DNA from: Erythrobacter sp. QSSC1-22B
GTDB lineage: Bacteria > Pseudomonadota > Alphaproteobacteria > Sphingomonadales > Sphingomonadaceae
Assembly: GCF_001678665.1 (NCBI RefSeq)
Contig: NZ_LZRP01000007.1
Coordinates: 124,001 to 188,000 of the forward strand
Direction: 5' to 3'
Length of the DNA: 64,000 bases
Shown: in pieces, positions 18,332-27,459 of the stretch
Layout: every line of letters starts with the position of its first letter
How positions within the stretch are numbered: position 1 is the first letter of the stretch
Notes under the pieces: model-generated
What the model was told of the DNA's origin: nothing
Databases searched by the model: none
The model's input: only the letters and a program-made list of their open reading frames with translations
Program-made: the position numbers and the translations under genes

Positions 18332-18817
18332 ATGTCGACACCCGCGCTTCTCATCGTCTGGCACAGCCGGACCGGCACCAGCGAGGCGCTGGCGCAGGCT
18401 GCAAAGGAGGGGGCAGAGGACCGTGCGGTGCTGATGAAGGCGCACGAGGTCGAGCCAGAGCATCTGCTCGATGCGCAGGGTTATCTGTTTGTCTGTCCCG
18501 AGAACCTCGCCAGCATGAGCGGCGAGATGAAGGAAATGTTCGACCGCTGCTATTACCCCGTGCTCGGGCGGATCGAGGGGCGGCCCTTCGCCACGCTGAT
18601 CGCCGCCGGTTCCGACGGGGAGGGGGCGCAGCGCCAGCTCGACCGGATCGCGCAAGGCTGGCGCCTGAAGCGCGTTGCCGAGCCGGTGATCGTCAACACC
18701 GAAGCGCAGACTCCCGAGGAGATCCTCGCCCCCAAAACCGTCCCGCAAGCGCGGCTCGACGAAGCCCGCGAACTCGGCGCCGCGCTTGGCGAAGGGCTGG
18801 CGCAGGGTATCTTCTAG
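18332..18817 (+). CDS. Flavodoxin-like / NAD(P)H-dependent oxidoreductase family protein
   Basis: A 161-residue protein with a flavodoxin fold: the first strand and FMN phosphate loop read IVWHSRTGTSEALAQAA, and a second FMN-contact segment (CPENLASMSGEMKEMFDRCYY) resembles NADPH-dependent FMN reductases. It is cytosolic; substrate and partner are unknown. I placed the start at ATG 18332 so that the protein begins right before the first strand; ATG 18320 is an alternative. The 3' end overlaps the convergent nitronate monooxygenase gene by four bases. Confidence 0.75.
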   Translation: MSTPALLIVWHSRTGTSEALAQAAKEGAEDRAVLMKAHEVEPEHLLDAQGYLFVCPENLASMSGEMKEMFDRCYYPVLGRIEGRPFATLIAAGSDGEGAQRQLDRIAQGWRLKRVAEPVIVNTEAQTPEEILAPKTVPQARLDEARELGAALGEGLAQGIF

Positions 18818-19782
18818 GCGGTCGCCGCGGTCAGCGCGGTCTTGGCCGCCTCGTACTCACGTTCGAAGCGATCGACCATGTCGGCCACCGGACCCACCGA
18901 TTTGACCGAGCCGACTCCCTGGCCCGAACCCCAGATGTCCTTCCAGGCCTTGACCTTGGTGTTGCCACCGCTGCCGAAATTCATCTTGCTGGGATCGCTG
19001 GTCGGCAACGCCTCGGGGTCGAGCCCGGCGGCCTCGATGCTCGAACGCAGGTAATTGCCGTGAACCCCGGTGAACAGGTTGGTGTAGACGATGCCATCGG
19101 CATCGGCCTCGACGATGCCATCCTTGTAACCGGCATCAGCATTGGCTTCCTCGGTCGCGATCCAGGGCGAGCCGATATAGGCGAAATCCGCCCCCAGCGC
19201 CTGCGCCGCGAGGATCGAACGGCCATGCGCGATCGAGCCCGAGAGCGCGACCAGCCCGTCGAACCATTCGCGGATTTCCTGCATAAGCGCGAAGGGGCTG
19301 AGCGTGCCGGCATGGCCGCCGGCGCCCGCCGCCACCGGGATCAGCCCGGTCGCGCCCTTGTCGATCGCCTTGTGTGCGAAGCGGTTGTTGATGACATCGT
19401 GCATCGAGATCCCGCCCCAGCCCTTGACCGCGGAGAAGACCTCCTCGCGCGCGCCGAGCGAGGTGATCACCAGCGGCACCTGCCATTTGGCGCAGGTTGC
19501 CATATCGGCATCGAGCCGGTCGTTGGATTTGTGAACGATCTGGTTGACCGCATAGGGCGCGGCGGGGCGATCGGGATGGTCGCGATTGTGCGCCGCCAGC
19601 TCCTCGGTGATGCGGTGGAGCCATTCGTCGAGTTCGGACTGCGGCCTGGCGTTGAGCGCGGGGAAGCTGCCGATGATACCCGCCTTGCATTGCGCAATCA
19701 CCAACTCGGGACCCGAGACGATGAACAGCGGCGAGCCGATCACCGGGAGGCGCAATCTGTCGAAGGGGGCGGGCAGGGGCAT
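18814..19782 (-). CDS. Nitronate monooxygenase family flavoprotein
   Basis: A 322-residue TIM-barrel FMN enzyme of the 2-nitropropane dioxygenase/NMO family. Features include VIGSPLFIVSGPELVIAQ at the N-terminus, the FMN-binding AGAGGHAG loop and GADFAYIGSPWIATEEA. Members oxidise alkyl nitronates or act as FMN-dependent oxidoreductases; the true substrate here is unknown. The gene is monocistronic between the flavodoxin-like and amidohydrolase genes. Confidence 0.88.
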   Translation of the reverse strand: MPLPAPFDRLRLPVIGSPLFIVSGPELVIAQCKAGIIGSFPALNARPQSELDEWLHRITEELAAHNRDHPDRPAAPYAVNQIVHKSNDRLDADMATCAKWQVPLVITSLGAREEVFSAVKGWGGISMHDVINNRFAHKAIDKGATGLIPVAAGAGGHAGTLSPFALMQEIREWFDGLVALSGSIAHGRSILAAQALGADFAYIGSPWIATEEANADAGYKDGIVEADADGIVYTNLFTGVHGNYLRSSIEAAGLDPEALPTSDPSKMNFGSGGNTKVKAWKDIWGSGQGVGSVKSVGPVADMVDRFEREYEAAKTALTAATA

Positions 19783-19868
19783 GGGTGTTCCTCTCGTCTT
19801 GTGACGTTTTCGAAGGTGGGCTTACGAAGCGAGCCGCACGCTGTCGAGATTGACGTTACGGAAGGGAG

Positions 19869-20918
19869 TCAGGCGGTGGGGAGCACGTGTTCGATATCGT
19901 AGATCCGGGCGGCAGTGCCCGCGAACAGCGCGTGCTTCTCGGTGTCGGAGGCGCCGTTGGCCAGCCGCTTGAAGGCGTTCCACAGCACCGCATAGCTCGC
20001 ACCCCAGCGATCGACCGGGTAATTGCTCTCGAACATTGCGCGGTCGGGGCCGAAAGCTTCGATGCAGGTGGTGATGTAGGGATCCCATTGCTGCGCCAGC
20101 TCTTCGGAGCCGCAGCCGCGGTCGGGCCCCTCTTCGGGCATGCCGCAGAAGGCCATCGCCAGCCCGCCCAGCTTGACCGCGACATTGGGACATTCGGCGA
20201 GGTCGTGGATGCTTTGCTGCCAGCGGTCGAAATTCTCGGGCAGTGTGCCGCGATAGCAGGCGATGTTGAGCGGGGTGCCGCAATGGTCGAGCACGATTTG
20301 CTGCTCGGGGAAGGCGCGCGCCAGATCGAGCAAATCGCCCAGTTGCGGCTCGAGCAGCCAGGCGTCGAAGGTGAGGCCGTATTCGGCATAGGCGGCGAAA
20401 CCGGCGCGGAAATCGTCGGCGCCGTAAAGTCCCTGCGGTGCGTGAAACGGCGGGCCGAGCACTTCGGGATCGGCATCCCAGGCACCGGCATGGCGGATAC
20501 CCTTGAAGCGGCCGTTGCCCGCCGCGATCAGCGCCTCGACCACCGGCTTGACCGCATCGCCCAGCGTCAGATCGGCATGGCCGACGATCCCGGCGCAGGG
20601 GCGGTAGTCGCCATAGAGCCCGCTCGCGCCCTGCGCCGCGACGCCATTGACGAATTCGACCTCGCCGACCGGCTTCATCGCCTCGCCGCGCGCCGGATCG
20701 TAGAATGCGCCGCATTCCATGAACACCGTGGCGATCACATTATGACCGCTGTGGGTGTCGGCGTGGAGCTGGTCGAAGGTGTAGTAAGCCGCCCCGGCAA
20801 TCGCCTCGATGAAGGCATGGCGCGGCTCGGGAAAGACCGGCACCAGCGCGCGCAAATCCCACAGATGATGATGCGGATCGACGATCGGCAGATCGGGTTC
20901 GATTATGGCTTCGGTCAC
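19869..20918 (-). CDS. Amidohydrolase 2 family metal-dependent hydrolase
   Basis: A 349-residue TIM-barrel protein of PF04909. The N-terminal VDPHHHLWD supplies the HxH metal ligands, VLDHCGTPL the barrel His, and the C-terminal FESNYPVDRWGASY is typical of the family. Homologs act on lactones or decarboxylate aromatic acids; the substrate cannot be told from sequence. It is transcribed in the same direction as leuA, 69 bases downstream of it, but has no evident link to leucine synthesis. Confidence 0.85.
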   Translation of the reverse strand: MTEAIIEPDLPIVDPHHHLWDLRALVPVFPEPRHAFIEAIAGAAYYTFDQLHADTHSGHNVIATVFMECGAFYDPARGEAMKPVGEVEFVNGVAAQGASGLYGDYRPCAGIVGHADLTLGDAVKPVVEALIAAGNGRFKGIRHAGAWDADPEVLGPPFHAPQGLYGADDFRAGFAAYAEYGLTFDAWLLEPQLGDLLDLARAFPEQQIVLDHCGTPLNIACYRGTLPENFDRWQQSIHDLAECPNVAVKLGGLAMAFCGMPEEGPDRGCGSEELAQQWDPYITTCIEAFGPDRAMFESNYPVDRWGASYAVLWNAFKRLANGASDTEKHALFAGTAARIYDIEHVLPTA

Positions 20919-20987
20919 GGTGTTCCTCTCCCAAGGACTGCTGTTTGTGCCGAGCCTATCAAAGCCGGTCCCCGCGCGACAGGCGGA

Positions 20988-22667
20988 TTATCCCGAGCGC
21001 GCCGAATTCGCCGCGCTCAGCACCGCGCGGACGCTGGCCGTGGCGACGTCCTCGTCGATCCCGACGCCCCAGATGATCGCGCCCCCTGGGGTCCTGCATT
21101 CCAGATAGGCGGCCGCGCGCGCATCGCGCCCGGTGCCCAGCGCGTGCTCGGTGTAGTCGACGACCTCGAGGCTGAGCCCGAAGGCCTGCTCTATCGTCGT
21201 CAGCACCGAGGAGATTAACCCGTTGCCGCGTCCGCTGACGGTTTGCTCCTCGCCATCGACCGAGATCGTGCCGGTGAAGAGGCGGGTGCCATCGGCGGCG
21301 CGGCGTTCTTCGTAATCGACCAGCTGGAAGTGCTTGTCGGCGGTCTGGACGTGATAAGCGTCGCGGAAAGCCTCCCAGATATCCGCAGCGGTCAGTTCGC
21401 GCCCGAGGCGGTCGGCCATGCGCTGGACATAAGGGCTGAAATGCGCCTGCATCCGCTTGGGCAGCTTGAGCCCCTGATCCTGTTCGAGCACCCAGGCGAA
21501 CCCGCCCTTGCCGCTCTGCGAATTGACCCGGATCACCGCCTCGTAGCTGCGGCCCAGATCGGCGGGATCGATCGGCAGATAGGGCACCCGCCAGCGCTCG
21601 TCGTTCTGGCGCTCGGCGGCGGCAAAACCCTTCTTGATCGCGTCCTGATGGCTGCCAGAGAACGCCGTGAACACCAGCTCGCCGCCATAGGGGTGGCGCT
21701 CGTGGACCGGGATCTGGTTGCAATATTCCACCGTCTCGATGACCCGGTCGATATCGGAGAAGTCGAGCGCGGGGTCGATCCCTTGCGTGTAGAGATTGAG
21801 CGCCATCGTCACCAGGCAGCAATTGCCGGTGCGCTCGCCATTGCCGAACAGGCAGCCCTCGACCCGGTCCGCGCCCGCCATCAGCGCCAGCTCGGCCGCC
21901 GCGACCCCGGTGCCGCGGTCGTTATGCGTGTGCAGGCTGATCACCGCGCTGTCGCGATTGGGCAGGTTGCGGATGAAATATTCGACCTGGTCGGCATAGA
22001 TGTTGGGTGTCGATGCCTCGACCGTGGCGGGCAGGTTGAGGATGATCGGATGATCGGGGGTCGGCGCCAGCACCGCCATCACCGCCTCGCAGACTTCGAG
22101 GCTGAAATCGAGCTCGGCGGTCGAGAAGGTCTCGGGCGAATATTCGAAATGCCACTGGGTGCCCGGCTGCTTGCCCGCCTCGTCGCGCATCACCTTGGCC
22201 CCCGCCACCGCGATGTCGCGCACCTGTTCGCGGCTCATCCCGAACACGATTTCGCGCCATGCGGGGCTGACCGCATTGTAGAGATGGACGATCGCTGCAT
22301 GCGCGCCCTCCAGGCTGGCGAAGCTGGTGCGGATCAAATCCTCGCGGCTCTGGGTCAGCACCTGGACCAGCACGTCGTCCTGCACCCGCCCCGAGCGCAC
22401 CAGTCCGGCGATGAAATCGAACTCGGTCTTCCCGGCGCTCGGGAAGCCGACCTCGATTTCCTTGACCCCGATCTCGCACAGCAGGTCGAAGAAGCGGTTC
22501 TTCTTGTGCGCGTCCATCGGGTCGACAATCGCCTGATTGCCGTCGCGCAGATCGGTCGAGAGCCAGCGCGGCGGGGCGGTGATGGTGCGGGTCGGCCACT
22601 GCCGGTCGGGCAGGGGCACTTGCGGGAAAGACGCGTATTTGCGGCCGGGATCGCTCAGCATGGGCAT
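20988..22667 (-). CDS. leuA: 2-isopropylmalate synthase
   Basis: A 559-residue enzyme that condenses 2-ketoisovalerate with acetyl-CoA, the first committed step of leucine synthesis. The start WLSTDLRDGNQAI is the HMGL-like catalytic motif, HTHNDRGTG supplies metal ligands, and the C-terminal LeuA dimer domain binds feedback leucine. The length and N-terminus match the longer fungal/actinobacterial-type LeuA (TIGR00970) rather than the E. coli type. It starts at ATG 22667. A short leucine-rich leader and a long stem lie just upstream, indicating attenuation. Confidence 0.96.
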   Translation of the reverse strand: MPMLSDPGRKYASFPQVPLPDRQWPTRTITAPPRWLSTDLRDGNQAIVDPMDAHKKNRFFDLLCEIGVKEIEVGFPSAGKTEFDFIAGLVRSGRVQDDVLVQVLTQSREDLIRTSFASLEGAHAAIVHLYNAVSPAWREIVFGMSREQVRDIAVAGAKVMRDEAGKQPGTQWHFEYSPETFSTAELDFSLEVCEAVMAVLAPTPDHPIILNLPATVEASTPNIYADQVEYFIRNLPNRDSAVISLHTHNDRGTGVAAAELALMAGADRVEGCLFGNGERTGNCCLVTMALNLYTQGIDPALDFSDIDRVIETVEYCNQIPVHERHPYGGELVFTAFSGSHQDAIKKGFAAAERQNDERWRVPYLPIDPADLGRSYEAVIRVNSQSGKGGFAWVLEQDQGLKLPKRMQAHFSPYVQRMADRLGRELTAADIWEAFRDAYHVQTADKHFQLVDYEERRAADGTRLFTGTISVDGEEQTVSGRGNGLISSVLTTIEQAFGLSLEVVDYTEHALGTGRDARAAAYLECRTPGGAIIWGVGIDEDVATASVRAVLSAANSARSG

Positions 22668-22718
22668 GGGACGGACTCTGAAATGGCGAAGATGGGGAGA
22701 CGGTCGATGGCGGTCCCT

Positions 22719-22765
22719 TGGGCGTTCAGCGCACCGTAGTGGGCACGCGAACTGTCACGCCCAAG
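22719..22765 (-). promoter_or_regulatory. Candidate leuA attenuator stem
   Basis: On the minus strand CCCTTGGGCGT (overlapping the end of the leader frame) can pair perfectly with ACGCCCAAGGG about 25 bases later, and CGCCCTTGGGCG can also fold on itself. Mutually exclusive pairings that overlap the leader stop codon are what an attenuator needs. No T-run follows, so whether the long stem is terminator or antiterminator is open. Confidence 0.5.
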
Positions 22766-22805
22766 GGCGCGTAAGTCGTAGCAGCAGGCCGGTCTCGCTT
22801 CGCAT
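22755..22805 (-). CDS. Putative leu attenuator leader peptide
   Basis: A 16-codon frame ending 87 bases before leuA: MRSETGLLLRLTRPWA. It has three consecutive Leu codons (CTG CTG CTA), an Arg, then a fourth Leu codon (CTT); CTA and CTT are rare in this GC-rich sequence. Its stop lies inside one arm of an 11-base stem. This matches the design of leucine-responsive leader peptides predicted upstream of leuA in many Proteobacteria. No strong Shine-Dalgarno sequence is visible (GGA about eleven bases upstream). Confidence 0.6.
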   Translation of the reverse strand: MRSETGLLLRLTRPWA

Positions 22806-22921
22806 GCTTCGGTCCATGCAGCGGCGCGGCAGGCTTGTAAAGCCAAAGCCCACGCGGCATGGCAGGAAATATTCTTTCGTCTGCTCTCATATCATCGTCC
22901 AGCCAGCAACCAGGGGAAACC

Positions 22922-23344
22922 ATGGCCGAACATCACACGCTCTACGAAACCATGGGGCTGATCCGCGTCGTCTCGATGGATCCCGAAGGCCGTGCCACGC
23001 TCGAATACGAGGCCAAAGAGGAGCAGTGTCATTCGGGCGGAGTGGTGCAGGGCGGCTTCATCACCGGCTGGATCGACGCGGCGATGGCACACGCGGCGAT
23101 GGCGAAGAACGGCATGGCTATCGTCCCGATGTCGCTCGAGCTCAAGATCAGCTTCTTCGCGCCGGCACGCCCGGGCAAGGTGATCGCCGAGGGCTGGGTC
23201 GAGCGCCACGGGCGGCGCACCAGCTTCTACGAAGGTCATCTGAAAGACGAGCACGGCACGGTGCTGGCCAAGGGCACCAGCACGATCTTGCTGGCGGACA
23301 AAAGCCGGGTGGAAGCTTCCGCGCAGGCGGCGCGGGGGGCCTGA
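22922..23344 (+). CDS. PaaI-type hotdog-fold thioesterase
   Basis: A 140-residue protein with the hotdog helix and active-site segment HSGGVVQGGFITGWIDAAMAHAA, typical of the PaaI/YbgC-like 4HBT acyl-CoA thioesterases. It probably hydrolyses an acyl- or aryl-CoA in the cytosol; the substrate is unknown. ATG 22922 is preferred over ATG 22859 because AGGGGA lies about five bases upstream. It is divergent from leuA and convergent with the hydroxy acid oxidase. Confidence 0.88.
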   Translation: MAEHHTLYETMGLIRVVSMDPEGRATLEYEAKEEQCHSGGVVQGGFITGWIDAAMAHAAMAKNGMAIVPMSLELKISFFAPARPGKVIAEGWVERHGRRTSFYEGHLKDEHGTVLAKGTSTILLADKSRVEASAQAARGA

Positions 23345-23350
23345 CGCCCG

Positions 23351-24499
23351 CTAGCGCCAGCGCAACCGCTCCGGGGTGAGTTGCGAAACGCCGGTCACCC
23401 CCATAAGCCGCATCCCGCGCTCGATTTCGTCCTGCAGGATGGCGAGCGCGCGCTCGACCCCGTCCTGTCCCGCCGCGGCGAGCGCGTAGAGATAGAGCCG
23501 CCCGCCCGAGGCTGCGGTTGCACCGGCGCACAGGCTCTTGAGCACATGCGTGCCGCGGCGCACCCCGCCGTCGCAGATGATCTCGATTTCGCCGCCGACC
23601 GCATCGACGATCTCGCGCAACTGGTCGAAGGGCGCGCGGCTGCCGTCGAGCTGGCGGCCGCCGTGGTTGGAGACCATGATCGCATCGGCGCCGATCTCGA
23701 CCGCGCGGCGCGCATCGCCCGCGCTCATGATGCCCTTGAGGCAGAAGGTCCCGCCCCAGTCCTGCCGGATTCGCGCCGCGGTGTCCCAGTCCATCCCGGT
23801 GTCGAGCATGGTGTTGAAATAGTCCTGGATGCTGACCGGCTTGCCCGTTCCCTCGACCACATGGCCATCGAGGTTGGGGAGCCGGAATTTCGGACTGAAG
23901 ACATAGCCCGCGGTCCAGCGCGGGCGGGTGGCATAGCTCCACAGCGACGATGCCGAAAAGCGCGGCGGGGTGGTGAAACCCGACCGCAGGCAGCGCTCGC
24001 GCTTGCCCGACACGATGGTGTCCACTGTCAGCGCCAGCGCATCGAAACCGCTGGCCTGACAGCGCTGGATCATCGCTGCGTTGAGCCCCTTGTCCTTGTG
24101 GACATAGAGCTGGAACAGCTTGGGCCCCGTAGTCAGCGAGGCCACCTCCTCGATCGAATGCGTCGCCAGGCTGGAGATCCCGAACCACACCCCGAACCTG
24201 TCCGCCGCCTTCGCCACCGCGCGCTCGCCATCGCGGTGGAAGGCGCGCTGGAGCGCGGTCGGGCTGAGCATCAGCGGCAGTGCGCTCCGGCGCCCCATGA
24301 TCGTGTAGGAGGTGTCGATGGTGCCGACGCCCGCGAGAACATCGGGCACCAGATCGACATCGTCGAAGGCGCTCGTATTGCGCGCCTTGGTCAGTTCGTC
24401 ATCGGCGGCACCGTCGATATAGTCGAACACCGGCCAGGGCAGGCGCTTTTTCGCCAGCCGCCGGAAATCGCCGATATTGTGGCAATCGGTCAGACGCAT
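23351..24499 (-). CDS. FMN-dependent alpha-hydroxy acid dehydrogenase (LldD-like)
   Basis: A 382-residue member of the FMN-dependent alpha-hydroxy acid dehydrogenase family. It has the N-terminal FDYIDGAADDE segment, the TVDT barrel strand, the catalytic His motif SNHGGRQLDG and the phosphate-binding DGGVRRGTHVLKSL. The enzyme oxidises L-lactate or a related 2-hydroxy acid, passing electrons to the respiratory chain or to oxygen. No lactate permease or regulator is adjacent, so lactate is only the default substrate. Confidence 0.9.
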   Translation of the reverse strand: MRLTDCHNIGDFRRLAKKRLPWPVFDYIDGAADDELTKARNTSAFDDVDLVPDVLAGVGTIDTSYTIMGRRSALPLMLSPTALQRAFHRDGERAVAKAADRFGVWFGISSLATHSIEEVASLTTGPKLFQLYVHKDKGLNAAMIQRCQASGFDALALTVDTIVSGKRERCLRSGFTTPPRFSASSLWSYATRPRWTAGYVFSPKFRLPNLDGHVVEGTGKPVSIQDYFNTMLDTGMDWDTAARIRQDWGGTFCLKGIMSAGDARRAVEIGADAIMVSNHGGRQLDGSRAPFDQLREIVDAVGGEIEIICDGGVRRGTHVLKSLCAGATAASGGRLYLYALAAAGQDGVERALAILQDEIERGMRLMGVTGVSQLTPERLRWR

Positions 24500-24552
24500 T
24501 GCGCGGACGGCCCCCTCAAGATGTCAGGCCGCAACCCGCACTGATCCTCGCC

Positions 24553-25197
24553 TTACTGTTTTTCAAACGCGACGCTGATCTTGAGGTCGACCGCATCCGA
24601 GACCATCGGGATCGCGTAGCCGATCCCCCAGTTCGAGCGGTCGATCGTGGTGGTCGCGGTGAAGCCGACGGTTTCCGCCTCGCTCATCGGGTTGGCGCCC
24701 GCACCGCTGAACTCGGTCAGCAGCACGACGGGACCCGTCTGGCCATTCATGGTCAGATCGCCCGCGATCAGCGCACGGGTCGCGCCGAGCTTGGTGACCT
24801 CGGTCGAAACGAAGCGCGCCATTCCCGGCTCTGCGCCGAAGAAGTCGGGATCGCCGCCATCCGAGCCGGGACGCAGCAGGTGCTCGCGCAGGCCTGCGCT
24901 GGGCACCGCGACCGAGGCGATGGGTATCTGCACATCGACCGTGGCGTTCTCGATCGCCGCAGGATCGAGCGTCAGCGTGCCCGCGACATCACCGAAGATG
25001 CCGAAATAGGGATTGAAGCCGAAATGATCGACGCTCCACTGGACCAGCGTATGCGCCGGATCGGTGGTGTAGGTTCCTGCGGTGACGCGCGAGACATCCA
25101 TCGTGCCGGGCATCGGCGCATCCTGCGCGGTGAGCCCGGTCATGGCGAGCGTGGCCAGGCCGGTAGCGGCGGCGGCGGTGAGGATCGTCTTGCGCAT
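24553..25197 (-). CDS. YceI family periplasmic lipid-binding protein
   Basis: A 214-residue protein with a signal peptide (MRKTILTAAAATGLATLAM, probable cleavage after residue 24) and the lipocalin-like YceI beta-barrel (PAHTLVQWSVDHFGFNPYFG, LRPGSDGGDPDFF, NWGIGYAIP). YceI proteins bind isoprenoid or other lipids in the periplasm. I chose ATG 25197 because the signal peptide starts there; an upstream in-frame start would add 21 residues with no signal character. Confidence 0.9.
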   Translation of the reverse strand: MRKTILTAAAATGLATLAMTGLTAQDAPMPGTMDVSRVTAGTYTTDPAHTLVQWSVDHFGFNPYFGIFGDVAGTLTLDPAAIENATVDVQIPIASVAVPSAGLREHLLRPGSDGGDPDFFGAEPGMARFVSTEVTKLGATRALIAGDLTMNGQTGPVVLLTEFSGAGANPMSEAETVGFTATTTIDRSNWGIGYAIPMVSDAVDLKISVAFEKQ

Positions 25198-25366
25198 GTC
25201 GGGATCTCCGGGTTGAGTCGCTTGGAGCTGCCATTGCGTGGTCGCAGCGTTGCGGCGCACTCTGGCTTGGGTGCGAGGGGTTGTCCACCCGATGGAGGCA
25301 TTCGTCGGGATCTCTTATAGGATCACGCTGTCGTGGGTTCGGAAGCAGATCCGCACGCGGCAGCTC

Positions 25367-27088
25367 TCATCTCGCCTTTTGTGCAAAGGCCTGTCGAAGT
25401 TCGGCTACTTCTTTGAAATCGCCGTCGCGGGGGAAGAAAACCACCCTGTTCCGGCCCGCTTGCTTGGCAGCGTAGAGCGCACGATCCGCTCGGCCGTAGA
25501 GTTCTCGAAACGGCCCATCGGCCATTCCATCGGCCACACCGATGCTGACAGTCACCCGGCGACGCTCCGTGACCGCGCCGAGTTCGCAATCGGCCAACCC
25601 CTCGCGGACGGTCTCGGCAAGCTGGCGGAGCGCGGCTGGCTCAAGACCGCTCACTCCCAGAACAAACTCTTCACCGCCTAGCCGGCCTGCTCGACAAGCA
25701 TAGCGTTTCTCGAACGATTTGAGCCTGGCGCCGAAAGTGACCAGCACCTTGTCACCGGCTTCGTGCCCGAAACTGTCATTGACCGTTTTGAAATGATCGA
25801 CATCGATTAACAGTAGCCCGAACGGGCTTGTTTTCCGGTCGCCGAACGCCTGCGCGCATCTGGCGATGAAGCCCCTCCGGTTTAACAATCCGGTTAGCGG
25901 ATCGCGATCGGCCAGTTCGGCAAGCGTATTGCTGGCCTCGACCGCCGAATCCCGTTGAACGCGCAGAGCGCTCAATCGTGCAGTCGCCAGCGCGGACAAG
26001 CAGACGGTCTGGAACGCAGACCCGAACAACATGGTAATCTGGGCACCACCGCCCCAAAATACCGTATCCAGATCGATCAGCAGCGTCGCCGCGAGCGTGA
26101 CCATCGGCAAGGCCCAACTGATTGCCAGATCGCGCCCTTCGACATGGCCGCGCCGCCACGCGGTGGTGATCGAGGCTCCGACCACCGCGAGCGTCAACAA
26201 AGTTCCGATTGCCAACAAAACGCCAAACACGACGATATCCGCACCCGGAATGCCAGCGCCGATGCCCAGCGCCGCCACCACGAGGCCAAGCCCCATAATC
26301 GATCGCCTGACGGTTTGGGGCAGGGCAGATCGAAGTGCGGAAGCGGCAGAAAACGCGGCAAACATTATTGCGAGACAAGCCAGGGCCGTCGCAATTCGGT
26401 TCGACACCGTGCCCGCTGCCTCGGGAAAGATAGGCAGCGCGACTTGCGACCAGACAATGCCCCACAACAGCACCGATGCCGCCCAGCAACCGTGCCATAG
26501 AAAAAATCTGCGACGCAGGACCCCGGCGAGGCCGAGATTGTAGAGCGCGGCGATCCCCAGCAAGGCGAGCGCTGCTCCGATTGCGAAAGCAGACAGCTCG
26601 AACTGCCGTGAAGCCGCTTCACCCGCGACGAAGCGCACTCGCAGCAGATTGTGATCTTCAAGCTTTTCGAACCGGATCCATGCTGCACTCACGGGAGTGC
26701 CCTCGCGGGATGGAAAGGCGATCTGGCCACCGATCCGCCAGTGATGCTGATACACCCCCTGGCTCACGGTCCGGGCGTCGCCAAATCCATCGGAGTATTC
26801 GAACATCGCGGTCATCCGCTCGAATCGGGTCGTATTCACGACGAGCGATCCGCCATTTTCAGAGACCGCCGCCGATATCGGCAGCCGCAACCACAAGACC
26901 CCGTCCTGGTAACCCGCCGGCGCTTCCGAGCATTGCATTTTGGAGGGGGCGGGTGCGACTTCGGATTGCGACACGACGTAGCAGGTCCCGGCCGGAGGTG
27001 TGGCCAACAGCGGAGATCCTGCCGAAATTGTGAGCAACAGCAACATGCCAGTAAGCTGCCGCCGCCATTTGATCAGAAAGTCGATCAT
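25367..27088 (-). CDS. Membrane diguanylate cyclase (GGDEF) with 7TM-type sensor region
   Basis: A 573-residue protein. A signal-like N-terminal helix precedes an extracytoplasmic beta-rich region (about 35-170), then about seven hydrophobic helices (about 180-380), and a GGDEF domain from about 410. The active site is intact (RLGGEEF) with DPLTGLLNRRGF before it. The inhibitory RxxD site expected five residues upstream of GGEEF reads RYAC, so product inhibition is probably absent. The architecture is like 7TMR-DISM cyclases. It makes c-di-GMP at the inner membrane. ATG 27088 is divergent from the histidine kinase gene. Confidence 0.88.
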   Translation of the reverse strand: MIDFLIKWRRQLTGMLLLLTISAGSPLLATPPAGTCYVVSQSEVAPAPSKMQCSEAPAGYQDGVLWLRLPISAAVSENGGSLVVNTTRFERMTAMFEYSDGFGDARTVSQGVYQHHWRIGGQIAFPSREGTPVSAAWIRFEKLEDHNLLRVRFVAGEAASRQFELSAFAIGAALALLGIAALYNLGLAGVLRRRFFLWHGCWAASVLLWGIVWSQVALPIFPEAAGTVSNRIATALACLAIMFAAFSAASALRSALPQTVRRSIMGLGLVVAALGIGAGIPGADIVVFGVLLAIGTLLTLAVVGASITTAWRRGHVEGRDLAISWALPMVTLAATLLIDLDTVFWGGGAQITMLFGSAFQTVCLSALATARLSALRVQRDSAVEASNTLAELADRDPLTGLLNRRGFIARCAQAFGDRKTSPFGLLLIDVDHFKTVNDSFGHEAGDKVLVTFGARLKSFEKRYACRAGRLGGEEFVLGVSGLEPAALRQLAETVREGLADCELGAVTERRRVTVSIGVADGMADGPFRELYGRADRALYAAKQAGRNRVVFFPRDGDFKEVAELRQAFAQKAR

Positions 27089-27459
27089 ATCACTCCGACG
27101 GGGAATTATCGAACACGGTAAACGACGGCTGCCTGCCCTACCAAGCACGTCGCAGCGCTACAGGCAAATATCTACCAATTCGATACCTGGCATTGCCTAC
27201 CGGGCGATTTATCAGCGATTTCGCTTCAATGGACGTTAACCGGAAGCGGATTGGCTGCTTAAGGCGGTTCCATGCCAAAAGCCGACTGGCAGGAAGCGAC
27301 CCAACAGCAGACGTCCGGAACCTTCCTGCCGAATGCCACTTTTCCCGCGAAGTGGCCGAGTGGAATTCGACAAGGCGGATTCTTCAACTACGATGTTGAT
27401 GCACGGCACTTTTGTGCCAAAGGGCGTATAGTCAGCCTCTGGTGGCGTGGCGTTGGGAA
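27089..27459. other. Intergenic region between divergent GGDEF and kinase genes
   Basis: These 371 bases separate two divergent signalling genes and must hold both promoters. I see an inverted repeat GGCAC-TTTT-GTGCC at 27405-27418 and a -10-like TATAGT at 27427-27432, about 28 bases before the kinase start; no convincing -35 box fits it. Base composition is less GC-rich than neighbouring genes. No further gene is evident. Confidence 0.4.

Noticed and set aside
22655-22846. A 63-codon frame in the leuA leader
   Set aside because: It overlaps the leuA start and lacks a ribosome binding site; the 16-codon Leu-rich frame in another phase fits an attenuation leader better.
27405-27418. Possible sigma-54 promoter (GGCAC...GTGCC) upstream of the kinase gene
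   Set aside because: The GG and GC pairs are spaced eleven rather than twelve bases apart, and the second element does not match TTGCW; it is better described as a plain inverted repeat.
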